Source: Candolleomyces eurysporus
Lineage: Eukaryota > Basidiomycota > Agaricomycetes > Agaricales > Psathyrellaceae
Length of the DNA: 64,000 bases
Assembly: GCA_027579435.1 (NCBI GenBank)
Contig: JANBPK010000782.1
Location: 1 to 64,000, forward strand
Direction: 5' to 3'
Below, one piece after another: positions 12,399-22,939 of the stretch; positions within the stretch are counted from its first letter, which is position 1; the number at the start of each line of letters is the position of its first letter. A program made the position numbers and the translations under genes. Under the pieces are notes generated by a model that did not search any database, was not told where the DNA came from, and worked only from the letters and a program-made list of their open reading frames with translations.

Positions 12399-13775
12399 TT
12401 AAGTAAGCGCCAAGCGCTTATAACCCAGTCTCCGTGATGTCTCTACGTCCAGAACCGAAAACGGGTAAGGAGCCTGCCAAATATGGAGACCGTATTCGCA
12501 TTGACGTTCACTAAGTGAACGAGTCAGTCGGGGCAATGAACCCAGGCCTGGCAAGCGCTCACAATCTTTTGCAACTGGGCCTGACAAAGACCCGGACCCT
12601 GGTCCATGTGGGCCTATCACTGGTCGATGGTTCGTCGGCGAAGAAGTGGTCACCGGCCCGACCGTCAAAACGTGACTGTTGGCGTCGGTCAAACGTGTTT
12701 CAACCAAATTTTCCAATTGCTTGAGCGCTGCTGATCGTGTGCTCTCGTCGAATCGATTTATCAACTCCCGACGTGCAGAGAAATGACTCGCAAAATGCTC
12801 TGAAATCGAACAGGTGAGTGAAAGGTTAGTGGCCAAAGAGAGACGCACCTATGGTAATGCCAGTCTCTGTCACCGTTCTCGGAAAGATCAGATGTTTGGA
12901 TTCGTGGACCCAAAGCAGAAGTTTGAGCCGAGAAATCTATTCGCATGATTTGAAAGCAATACCGTACCAACACGTTAGTTTTCGAACCCAATCCCGCCGT
13001 GACACCACTCACAGTGAAGCGAGGGTCTCCGAGATCAGGAAACTTGAGAATTCTAAGCTCCGCGATGACTCTCTCTCGAAAGCTTTCGTTATCTTCGGAA
13101 GGGGTTGTGATAACATTCGGGGGCGCGTCGTACGGGGAAGTGCTACTTTCGGCGTTGCAATCACTACGGCGACCCAGCCCAACGAGCTGGAGTAAAGGCT
13201 CGATGGCGACATTTTCGCCATCTTCTCTTGAGTATGGAATTTGCAATAATAACTGGAAAGTGAGCTTCAGCACGCAGACAGGTATTCTGAGAATTAAAGC
13301 ATTTACCTGACGGATCATGTTGGAATCTGGTGTAATGTGCGCCTCTCCTCGAATTCCCTTGAACCAATGTATCGTTCGGTCGACTGCTTTCCAGCTTTGG
13401 GGTGAGGAGGGCGAATTCCTGTCATGCTGAAGATAGGTGGCTTGTGTGAGCGTGCGCTGTAAGGACTCCCAAGAAGTGGTGTTTGGGCCTGCTCCATCCC
13501 CTTCTGACTGTAGTCTGGCGGAGAGGTCAGCCAGGAGACAGGCAAAGGCAACTTTCTCAGGTTCGGCTAGAGAGTTGGCCTCCTGCCACTTCACGTTAGG
13601 TACGAGGGCACTGAATCCGGCCGTTTCTACACTCGAAACATATATCACCTTAAGCAGAGCTTTCAGCAACCCCAAATGCTAATGGTGGGACGGGGAGCAC
13701 CTGTCGTAAATCGAAGGCCTCTGAGAGATGACCCAGCCCTTCACCGAAGATTCTACGAAAGGCATTGACAGACAT
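12399..13775 (-). CDS. Cluster gene B: paralogue of gene A, 381 aa
   Basis: Function unknown. Exons in transcript order are 13775-13701, 13648-13307, 13252-13013, 12936-12849 and 12799-12399, totalling exactly 382 codons with stop. Intron phases 0,0,0,1 are identical to gene A. The start at 13775 (MSVNAFRRIFGEG) aligns with the A start. Shared motifs: LSEAFDLRQ at the exon 1 end, EKVAFACLLADLSARL, LQRTLTQATYLQHDRNSP, RERVIAELRILKFPD, ISRLKLLLWV...TETGITI, and EHFASHFSARRELINRF. The region between about residues 150 and 210 is variable. No catalytic motif, membrane helix or signal peptide is seen. An intact frame over five exons alongside diverged sequence suggests an old duplicate kept by selection. 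Splice sites are canonical GT-AG. Confidence 0.75.
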
Positions 13776-15390
13776 GTCGGAGTTACAGCTAGGCAAGAAT
13801 GGGGGTAAAACTAGAAGTTCTTTATTGATGCTGTATAAAATGTCTCTGGGAGCGGCAGTGCAAGGGGCCCCAAAGCACCAATTCATTGGCATCACACGCC
13901 CCCGGACAAGGCTCCCAAACCAAAACTTTAAAAAGGCGTGGAGGGAGATGTCACGTTTAAGATTCCGTGACGGCCTCAAGTGTAGTTCGCTCAAAGGTTC
14001 CGTGCTCTTCCGTGGAGATTATCCGACCGAGAAGCGGGACGCCATCGCGCGTGTTTGACACGAGGCGTATGCCGTAGTTGGAATTAACTATAATACGTTC
14101 AAGTGTCAATTTCACCTTCAGCAATTTGGGGGCAGACTAACCATGAAGGATATTGAGAGGCCGAGCGCATTTAAAACCTTGAAGCAGCACCTGGACTGCA
14201 GTGTGTGTCACAGATGGAGAGTACTGGCGTCTCCTACCGATCGCGGGTGGCACTAGGTGGAAATCCGGTAAAATAATCAGAAGCCGTTCATAGAATGGGC
14301 TAGAGTTCGACAATTTCGGCCGGGATGTGATGTAGGAATGAACACCGAGTTAAGCAGTAGCTCAGCGGCAATCGATCGCCCAGGAGTCAGGATGCCTCAT
14401 GGAGGTCTGGCTGTAGCGCCTGGCCGGAAGAGCTATGAACTCGATAGCATCCATCCGGGCAGGAACCTCCTTGAGACATAATGTAAACCCTGGTCAGGGC
14501 CAAATTAGTCAGAAAGATTTATTGCGGTCTGGTAAGCATCGTTTGATCGTAGAGTTGTCGAGGGTGGTTTGGGAGGGGAATGGCACCACAAACGACTGTT
14601 AGCACAGATTCGAGATCTGAGTCCGGCAGGCTGCACCGTCACTGTGAGACATTCTTGTATAGTAAAGATGCCATTGCCGGTGCTCCTAGTTAAAACGCTT
14701 CCAAACCCTTCACGTCTCGTGAAGCTTCGGGAATGTGCCCTCCACACTCGTCACTAGTCACTGTAACGGCGGTGGCCGTGCCCTGAGAACCTTCATTCCC
14801 CTTTTGAAGACATCCGATGTACTGGTAATGGCAACTGAACTCTATCTACACACCTCTTCGGGATCTGTCAACTTGAACAGTTCGCTAAGTATCAGACACC
14901 GTTGTCTGTTCATGTTTCATATTTCAGCAATGAGGCCGCGCAGGACCGATTTTTGGACCTATTTTCCCCCTATTTTTAAGGCAAAAAAGCTTGGGCGTTA
15001 CGCGTTACCATTGCATCGTCTGAGTCTATTACCACGCAGGCGGCAAGCCAGAACTAGCGGCATAAGGGATATCATGGTTCTAGGCGCTAGTGGTAGCCTT
15101 CGTTGAGGCGTGCTTGGTTTGGCATTATTCACGAAGTAGGGGGCTTGCCTCTTGCTTTTCAGCTGGTTGAGTCAACTTCATGTGACAGGAACACGGAAGT
15201 TGCTCGATAACTTGAATGATCTCGAAATGATCTCAAACTGAGTCCGCGACGAGCCGGTTGGACATCTCCTTGTTGGGTAAGCTCGCGAGACCGGCAAGAA
15301 CCCCAGTTGAGAGATAGATTCAATGTGGAAATACATCGCTAGATAGATACTCTATATCTCACAAAGTAAAAAGTCCCACACTATCGAGAA
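13776..15390. other. Intergenic between cluster genes B and C
   Basis: The frame of gene B exon 1 stays open upstream to about 13994 but has no ATG there that fits the family start. A minus-strand frame at 14505-14747 and a plus-strand frame at 14735-15106 have no recognisable features. Confidence 0.4.
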
Positions 15391-16654
15391 TCAGTTCAAC
15401 GTAGCAATAGGGGCATATTCGACATCCAGAGCATAGCCACCCCTGAGGAGCCTCTCACATTCCCCGGCTGCTATCTCTTTCAACTCATCACTCAACAGCT
15501 TGATGACAGATTCACGCGGTTTGTACTCGCGCAAGCGGTATTCTGTTTTCAGAGAACATAAGTCAACTCCTGTCTGGGAGCCTATGGATTAGAAGGAACG
15601 TACTCCCTGTCACACTGCTACTCAGCTTCTCAGAGAGTATTCCTCTCTCGGACGAAGCCCGAGCAGAGAGTCGAATGTGATAAACCTGGGTGGTAGTAAA
15701 AATTCATTCATTGACAGATATTGTCAATCAAGCGCATCAGAACGGACTCTGAGTCGAAGAGTACTCACTCGGATGTAAGGGTGATCAATATCGGGAAATC
15801 GGAATATGCCAATGTCAAGTAGTGTCTTCTTCCAATCTTCGGCGCTTTCGAGTGTCATATTCATATCTGGGCTCGTTAGTGCGACGATGTCCAGGACTTC
15901 CTCGATTAGTGCTTTTATACCCTTGAGTACGTCATCGTCCCCAACGAGATCCTGGAACCAATCTTGAACCTGAAAAGGACGAGCAGTCTTGAGAAGAACC
16001 GTATAGCTACATACGATGGAACTGACTCACAGATTCTTTAATCTTATTTCTGGCTAAACTGGGAGAAGATAATCGCTCCTTCCCGATGTACTTCTTCCAA
16101 GCTTGAACCGATTCGCTGTTGGTGAGTGGTTCCTTCATCGAGTTCACATCCTTGTCGCGGTCATGCTGCAGAAACGGATTCGTTCTGAAGATAGAGTCGA
16201 CTTTCTCGAAGGCGAGATCTTCGTTCTTGTTTCTGGCCCGCGTTAATTCTTTGANGGGAGACCCAGAGCATTAGAATTGTGGCATCATCCATCTTCCTGA
16301 TAGCAGGATTTTCTAGTTCCGCCAGTGGCCCGAAAGATGGGGCGAGCTTGCATTTCATGCGGCATTTCTCGAGCTCGCTCTGCATTTCTCCCTATTCATG
16401 GAGTTACATAGGTCGATGATTGAGGGGCTACTACAGGAAAGTGTGGACGGACTCAGCTGTCTCACCTTGTGTAACTTCGCGTCGCTAAGAACATCCCGCA
16501 GATCCCTACCATGGGTCTCTTCGAATATCTTGTCCATCTTCAATGAAAGCTCAGGCTGCAGATACTGACGCTCAGCAGCCTGAACGCAGGTGATGTATGT
16601 AGGCGACAAATCGACTGTCGTAGCATCTTGTGCCGACGATATCGCTGGTTCCAT
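15391..16654 (-). CDS. Cluster gene C: divergent member of the same family, ~330 aa
   Basis: Exons in transcript order are 16654-16466, 16391-16031, 15969-15769, 15685-15622 and 15569-15391. Intron phases are again 0,0,0,1. Exon 2 is one base off, at an N (16255) inside a base-calling problem, so the frame is probably intact. It starts MEPAISSAQD and ends IATLN. Family motifs: MDKIFEETHGRDLRDVLSDAK (exon 1), NPFLQHDRDKD (exon 2), WKKTLLDIGIFRFPD (exon 3), VYHIRLSA (exon 4) and REYKPRESVIKLLSDEL (exon 5). The FPD box and HDRD box sit in the same exons as in genes A and B, so these are homologues despite low identity. No known domain was recognised. Unlike A and B it has a longer exon 1 and lacks the TETGITI box. 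Confidence 0.68.
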
Positions 16655-17623
16655 CGCAAGAGCGAAGAGTGCAAGTGTAGATAGTTCTTTGGCTTGAACC
16701 TCATTTTATATATACCCGCAGACCCGCTGCACTACCACAAGCTCCGTCATAGCGGGATATCAGTATGGTATAATTTCTTTGAGGAAGGCGAGGCAGAAGC
16801 GTGTGCTTCCTCGTGTCAATATGTGAAGAGGTGGTATTCAGGACGAGAAAAGGAAATAGGCTGTTCAACATCTTCAATTCTCCGCTCAGGACAATGCTGT
16901 CATGACCAATGAGGCCGACGCAAGGGTTTAATGGAGGAAGGCATGTGCAATGTGGAATCGAATGCCCTTTCGGGAACTTCACTGGGTAAGAATTTCTGGA
17001 AGTGTCTTTTGAAGACACCTTGGTGTACGATCGCCGCCGAAGGCGCCTACGCAAAACAGGGGCAAATTCATGGCCAAGTTCATGTGCGTAAGTTAATTCG
17101 ATTGAAGTAGCTCCGAATCAACCCTGTGTCATCAGACAAAATTCAGATATTGTAGACATCTGAGCTATCTCTCGCTAACTCTCCAGTAGCGTTTGGCCAG
17201 GTAAAAAGTGGCAGTGCGTCTGTATGTAAGCATCTTATAGAGTTTACCGTTGTGTCAGACAGAGAAGGTATTTTCTGGGCCAGAAGGCTTCATGATGATC
17301 CAGAGTACTGGGTTCCCGGTTCCCTTGCAATCGGCACATCGTGACCACTAGATAGCCGCCTCAAGCCGAAAAAGGTCAAGTTCGAGATGCTCAGCTGTTC
17401 CTGAGCATAAAGGGTCTACCATCGATCACGAGTTAGAGCTAGAAGATAAGCAATCGGAAATGGAAAAAGCCGCAAATCTGGCGCTGGTCTAAGCGCCAAC
17501 TTGGAGGTACCGACGTCACACTGGCGTGACGCGCATCAGGCTATACACGTGCCGTTACATGTCGCGATGCGATGGACGCGGAGAGCTTGTGTCTTTACAC
17601 TTTACCCCCTACAACGAACCAAT
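16655..17623. other. Divergent intergenic region upstream of gene C and ORC4
   Basis: The 5' ends of gene C (minus) and ORC4 (plus) face away from each other across this ~970-bp gap, which should hold both promoters. No coding sequence, TATA box or other site could be assigned with confidence. Confidence 0.4.
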
Positions 17624-20524
17624 ATGGCCAAGCGGAAAGCCGAGGTTCTGGCAGACACAACGACTTCGAGTACGACCAATTTACGTAGGACACGATCATC
17701 AAGACCAGAAGAGCCAATCGAGGTGACTTTCAAACGTTCCACACGATCAAATGCAGCGCCTTCGCCTGCTCCAGTCAAGCCAGAGGTGAAGAGGGTCTAT
17801 GGTAGAAGGCGCACAACTCAGACGTCAGCTTTCTCTGGTATTGACGAGGAAGACTGGGAGGAAGGGGCCAAGCCAATTGCGGAGGTCACTAGACGGGGAG
17901 GAAGGTTGCAAGTGGAGGCAGAGGGGGCGGACACATCTTCCAAGGAGAACGAACTTCGGGGAAGGCCCAGAAAAAAGCGTACAGATGATGCTGAGCCTTC
18001 AGCAGCGGTTACGAACACGGACAGCGCAACCGGCTCGGTGCCATCTCGACCATCGAAGAGGCGGAAGATCACTCCCCCAGTCCTAGAAGAAGCAACGAAA
18101 GTACCCATTCCTAAACGGACATCTAGTCAAGCTGTTCTCGACGAACCCGACGCTTTACCAGCGCTCAAACCTCGTCGACGCGGCAGACAGCCCAAATACC
18201 AAGCAACAGAGGGAGAAGAGGCTCCGACGAAGGACGTGGCAACCCTCGTGGAGCCAAGCGGGTACATTCACCAACCCCGGACGGTGGCTTGCGTATGAAA
18301 CGACAAGATGAGAAAAAACCAGCCAAAGCTCCCAGACCGACTCTTTCTGCGCCCGAAACTCCGGCTGAGGAAGAATCGGTGACGGCTCAAGGCGAGAAGC
18401 CGCAGCCAGGACGGTCTTTGAGGAGGCGGGAGATTGCCGTCGCTGTCAAGGTTTTACCCAGAATGTATGGTAAGCGCAGGCGCGTCGTCGCTATCGCTGA
18501 ACCGGACGACAATGATACAGGGCAGGAGGGGGAGGGTCAGAGCCGGCTCCCAGCAGCCTTTGACCTGGCCAGTCCGTTGAAAGGAGCAGTCACTGCAAAA
18601 GAGGAGCCCAATGCTCCCAACAACCGAAAACGCGGAGCCGTTGAACCTCAACTTGATGACCAAGAAGAACAATGGATAAATTCAAACACGATGGAGCCAG
18701 ATCCGACTTCGAATGCCCGTCCAGGAAGTCCTTCGAAGAGGCGTGCTGCTGCTGCCGCTCAGACGGAACCGAAGACTCCTCGCAAGCGTCAACGGGACGC
18801 TCCTGCAACTGGACAAGACGAGGAAGAAGCTACGTTGGAAATTGGACGCTCATCCGCCAAGCAGCTTGTTCAACCATCCACACGACACAGCTTAGCTGAA
18901 TCTTCACCGACTAGGGGTGCTGGTGCATACACTCTCCCAGAGCACCTCCACCCTTGCTTCAACGCTCAGAAAAGAGCCGTTTTACGCGCCCTATCGAACC
19001 CACCTGCGATCTTGGCGGTCGCCTCCGACAGGGGCCAAGGGAAAGCAAGGGCAACTGAGGCGGAAGAAGAGTACGACAACCATGTAGCGTACGAACAACT
19101 CAAAGGTTTATTGGAGGGTACTGTATCTCGAAACGAAGGCAACAGCTGTCTGGTGCTAGGTCCGCGAGGTAGTGGGAAAACAAGGGTAAGTAATCAGATC
19201 GCATTCTCAATAACCGCTCTAATTTTGATGCAGCTGGTGGAACGATGCCTCGCTGAGCTTTGTCAAGCCTCAAGATCGGATTCGAACGCCCCCAACCCAT
19301 TATTATTCGTCTGTCGGGTTGGGTTCAATCTAACGACCGTCTAGCCTTGCGACAAATCGCAGTACAGCTGGCCGAACAGACTGGGAGCTCTTACCTTTCA
19401 CATTTCGCCGACGGAGACGATGAGCAAGACCGAACAGGAGGAGTTCAGAATGACGACGATAACCCTTTCTTGGATAGCAACCCTGGTGAAGTTACAGCCA
19501 GTATCACACTCCCCCCGTCGTCACATCTCCCCGCTCTTATCTCTCTGCTCCCCACTTTGAACAGGCCCACAATCGTTCTGGTCGATGCATTTGATCTGTT
19601 CGCTCTGCACCCACGACAAGCGCTGCTTTATTGTCTCCTTGACACGGTCCAAGCATGCCAGTCTTCCCAAGGGAACAAGGGCCTGGCAGTGGTTGGTATC
19701 ACCACCCGGGTTGACGTTGTGCAGTTGTTGGAGAAGCGTGTCAAGAGTCGGTTTAGTGGAAGGACTGTGCGGGTGGCTAATGTCCATCGGGAAGTGGGTT
19801 GGACAAACATTGTACGAGAGTGCTTGCTAGCTCCCATTGACGCAGATGAGCACGAGGACGAGGAGGTAGAGGAATGGGATAAGCTCTGGACCGCGGGTGT
19901 TGAGAAATTCTTGGCTGACCTCGGCACGAAGCAAACGGTGCATGAGACGTATAGTATCATTCGGGATGTCCGTGTTTTGCTCCGTCTTCTCATCACTCCA
20001 GTCGCCCGTCTTTCTCCTTCCCAGCCCTTCCCCTCCTCCGCAATCCTCCAATGCGCGGTTGATACTCAGCGAACGCGGACACCTTTTGCGACCCTACACG
20101 GGTTACCTTACCCTGCACTGTGCTTGTTGATTGCAAGTCGTCACAGCCAGGTGAAAGGACACGACGTATTCAACTTTGAGATGCTATATGACGCCTTTAG
20201 GATTCAGGTCCGGGCTAGCATGGCGGCGCCGATCCAGCTAAACGGGACGAGTATTGGAATGGTTAAATGTGACAGAAGTGTTATGTTAAGTGTAAGTCGC
20301 TCTCTACTGTTGCTCCTCTCTTTCTCGAACGCGTTAACTAACTTGTTGACGGGCAGGCTTTCGAATCTCTGGTTAGCAGTCGAATCTTCGTACCTGCTGC
20401 TGCAACATCTTTCACTACGCCGAAAGAGTTCGTCAAGTACAGGCGTGCTGTGGAGACGGAAGACTTGAGGAAGGCTGTTGAGAAGACAGGCCAGGTCAAT
20501 CTGAAGAAGTGGTGGGCAAAGTAG
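17624..20524 (+). CDS. ORC4: Origin recognition complex subunit 4 (ORC4)
   Basis: ORC4 is an AAA+ subunit of the nuclear origin recognition complex, which marks replication origins and helps load MCM helicase. Exons: 17624-19185, 19234-20291 and 20357-20524. Residues 1 to about 430 form a long basic, disordered tail rich in KRR, GRPRKKR and SPSKRR patches, longer than in animal ORC4. The AAA+ domain follows: Walker A GPRGSGKT (about residue 515), then IIIRLSGWVQSNDRLALRQIA, Walker B-like TIVLVDAFDLFALHPRQ, and sensor-type GLAVVGITTRVDVVQLLEKRVKSRF. The C-terminal winged-helix part runs through HDVFNFEMLYDAFRIQ to KKWWAK. Start: first ATG after a CAAT-rich leader (MAKRKAEVL). Two apparent -1 frame breaks occur, one between about 18190 and 18250 and one at the C-run near 19290. 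Both exons have lengths consistent with a single missing base, so undercalled homopolymers are likelier than a dead gene. Confidence 0.9.
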
Positions 20525-20689
20525 CCATAGGATTAGATCAATGGTTCATTGAAGCAGGATGGGATGGATAAATCTTTCGTAATTCCATGGAGATTTTAGA
20601 GAATCTCTGAACCCTGCCCTACCAGCAAATGTAATTTCGGACTCTTTGCCCTATGGACCTTTTAGCAAATTGAAGCTATCCCTACTATC

Positions 20690-21155
20690 ACTCCCGGGGT
20701 AATGCAAAATCCCGGGGATATGCAAAACTATTTTTCTGAAATTCATATAAAATCTCTAAACCTCCAGAAATATTACAGTAGACATAAATATGTGTCTAAT
20801 GCATTCAGGTTTTATTTTGTAATGATCTCCCAAGTTTGAGATGTGGAGAAGGTTGTTCAAGGCCTGAACTTTTTTGCACACATGTATGGCACTGAAATCA
20901 TGATATCTTTGGATATATAAAAATAACATATAAACTCAGACTGCCAGCATAAGCTACAGTGCAAAATTTCAGACCAATCTATGAACTATTGCCATCTACA
21001 AAAAATGAGGATGAAGAGGGTGACAAGACCGTTGCCACAAATATTCAAAATCCGACATGACCTTCACTGCTGCGACAGAGATTGGAATTTCATGTGACCT
21101 GACCAGTCACAAAGTTTTGCATATCCCCGGGAAAACAGGTTTTCACCCCCTGGGT
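20690..21155. mobile_element. Small TIR element (~430-465 bp), non-autonomous
   Basis: CCCGGGGATATGCAAAACT at 20711-20729 has its exact reverse complement at 21113-21131. Outside it, related G-rich words extend the inverted similarity to about 45 bp on each side. The interior has no long open frame. It sits 190 bp after the ORC4 stop and marks the start of the transposon-rich part of the window. No certain target duplication is visible. Confidence 0.7.
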
Positions 21156-22658
21156 TCTATCTGAGAGACATATTGCACTTAATAATTTATACCATTTGAC
21201 GCAGACTTAAGCTGGCTTTTGAACAGCACCCCTTTCATGGTGATACATAGAGAACTGAGCGAATAAATGCCAAGGTGGAGGAATGGGATGTCAGAACCAT
21301 CAGGACTCTCAGAATGTTGCCCATCTCCATCTGTTACAGGCTTGCTCAGATCAGTATTGCAAGCAAGGTGAAGGCATCCCAAAGAGTGTTCATAGGTTTC
21401 TTGGTCAAGGTGAATAAAATGATGGGCAGTGAAGATGGCCCAATGGACAAGTTGAGGAGTGTCAAATACATGGATGCAAAGATGCCAGAAACGGAACTTG
21501 AGTGTTTGACTGGCGGTGAGATTGTAACGATGTTCCACCGATTACTTACATACGGACCCACATATGGACCCATATCACGATCACATGACGACTGCTCCCA
21601 TATATATATCAGTCCAGATACAATAGCTACTTCCCACTTCGATCTTCCCTTCATCTCTCTGCGCGTCCTCCGCTCTGTACTATCTCGAGACTCCTCCGCA
21701 ATACACGTTGATCTAACGTATATCGTCAGTGAGTGTCTCTCAGTGTAGCCGTCGTAAGAGATGGCTTCCAGAGATCTTCCTTGAAGATCAATGGAGAGAT
21801 TCTTCCTTCACTCAGTTGGAGAGCTAGTGGGCTCTGAGGAGTGGGGATCGCCACAGCATGCTCACTTTGGTTGGTTGGGGTCTGATGAAGCTTGTTGTTG
21901 TTTCGCAGGTTTAAGATCAGCAAGGGTGTCAGAGTCAGGCAGGACTGATATATCTGCTATAGTGGATTGGACGATGGAGGGAGGGTCAACACTTGCAAGG
22001 GTCCAAAGTTGTTGAAGAAGTTCTGGAGTTTGAGCAGCATACTTCTGGCCAAGGAGCATGAGGGCAGCAGCCAACTCTGGAGAAGTTGGAGGATGTGGCA
22101 TAGCAATCTGCACAGCGTTAAGGAAGTCATTGATATAATTACGTACCATGAAAGATCCAAGGTGGATTCTTGTCTCAGATCCAAGGACAAGGTATACTCG
22201 GAGGTAAGTTGAGTCAATTTCAGTTTTGGTGTAGATTTGGATCATGCACCAGAGAGAGGACTGGTGAGGAGAGTGGTGTATATGAGTAGACAAGAGAGTA
22301 GATTCTTTAGAACAAGCTGAGGAGTTACTGCTCAGCTTGCACTGCCTATATACTACAAGGGCTACTGTGCCACAGTCTGTGCTGAGGCATACATTGGTAA
22401 TTACATGGTCTAGCTGAGTAATAGTCTGTAGTCAATTGGTAATCTGTAGTCCTAAGTTACTAAGTGCGCAGTTCAGTATTACAAAGTATCAAACTGTGGT
22501 CGTCGTTCACAGTCCTAGTGTTACTAAGAGAAAAAAAAAGATACTACTGGGGTTATTACATAACACCATCATTATGTTAGTCTGTCATTGTCATTGGTGT
22601 CAACCACTGTTCCCTGCTGTTTGATCACTGTCTGGGTGCTTTCCTGTGCTGTCCCCTC
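21156..22658. other. Repeat-like sequence without a recognised gene
   Basis: Minus-strand open frames at 21179-21538 and 21862-22293 (the latter with ELAAALMLLGQKYAAQTPELLQQLW) are not assignable. The base composition resembles the transposon island. Possibly old retroelement sequence, but no diagnostic motif was found. Confidence 0.35.
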
Positions 22659-22847
22659 CTTGTGATTGTACAAGAAGAGTTCTAGAAGCCTCTGTTGACT
22701 AGACTTAGAGCTTTTACCTATACCCTTTGCCCGCCTTTATCCTCACAAAGGTATTTGGTGTGTTGCGTTGTTGTGGTTGTGTGTGTGTGTTTGAGTTCTA
22801 TAGTTTTGTTGGTTAGAGATCCCTAGTTTGCTACCTGCACATCACCG
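22659..22847 (-). repeat. Inverted copy (left) of a ~190-bp repeat
   Basis: This segment is the reverse complement of 24031-24225 with scattered mismatches. Both contain CTTCTAGAACTCTTCTTGTA, an AC/TG microsatellite, and the end word CGGTGATGTGCAGGTAGC. The two copies flank the first half of the KDZ pseudogene in opposite orientation. Similarity stops abruptly at both ends. Confidence 0.85.
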
Positions 22848-22939
22848 CCAAAGAGCGCAAGGATGTGAGTCAAAACACCACCACTCTGCGTGCCCACTCA
22901 CAACCCTGGCTGCCGGGCTTTGTAGCTGATTACTTGTCA

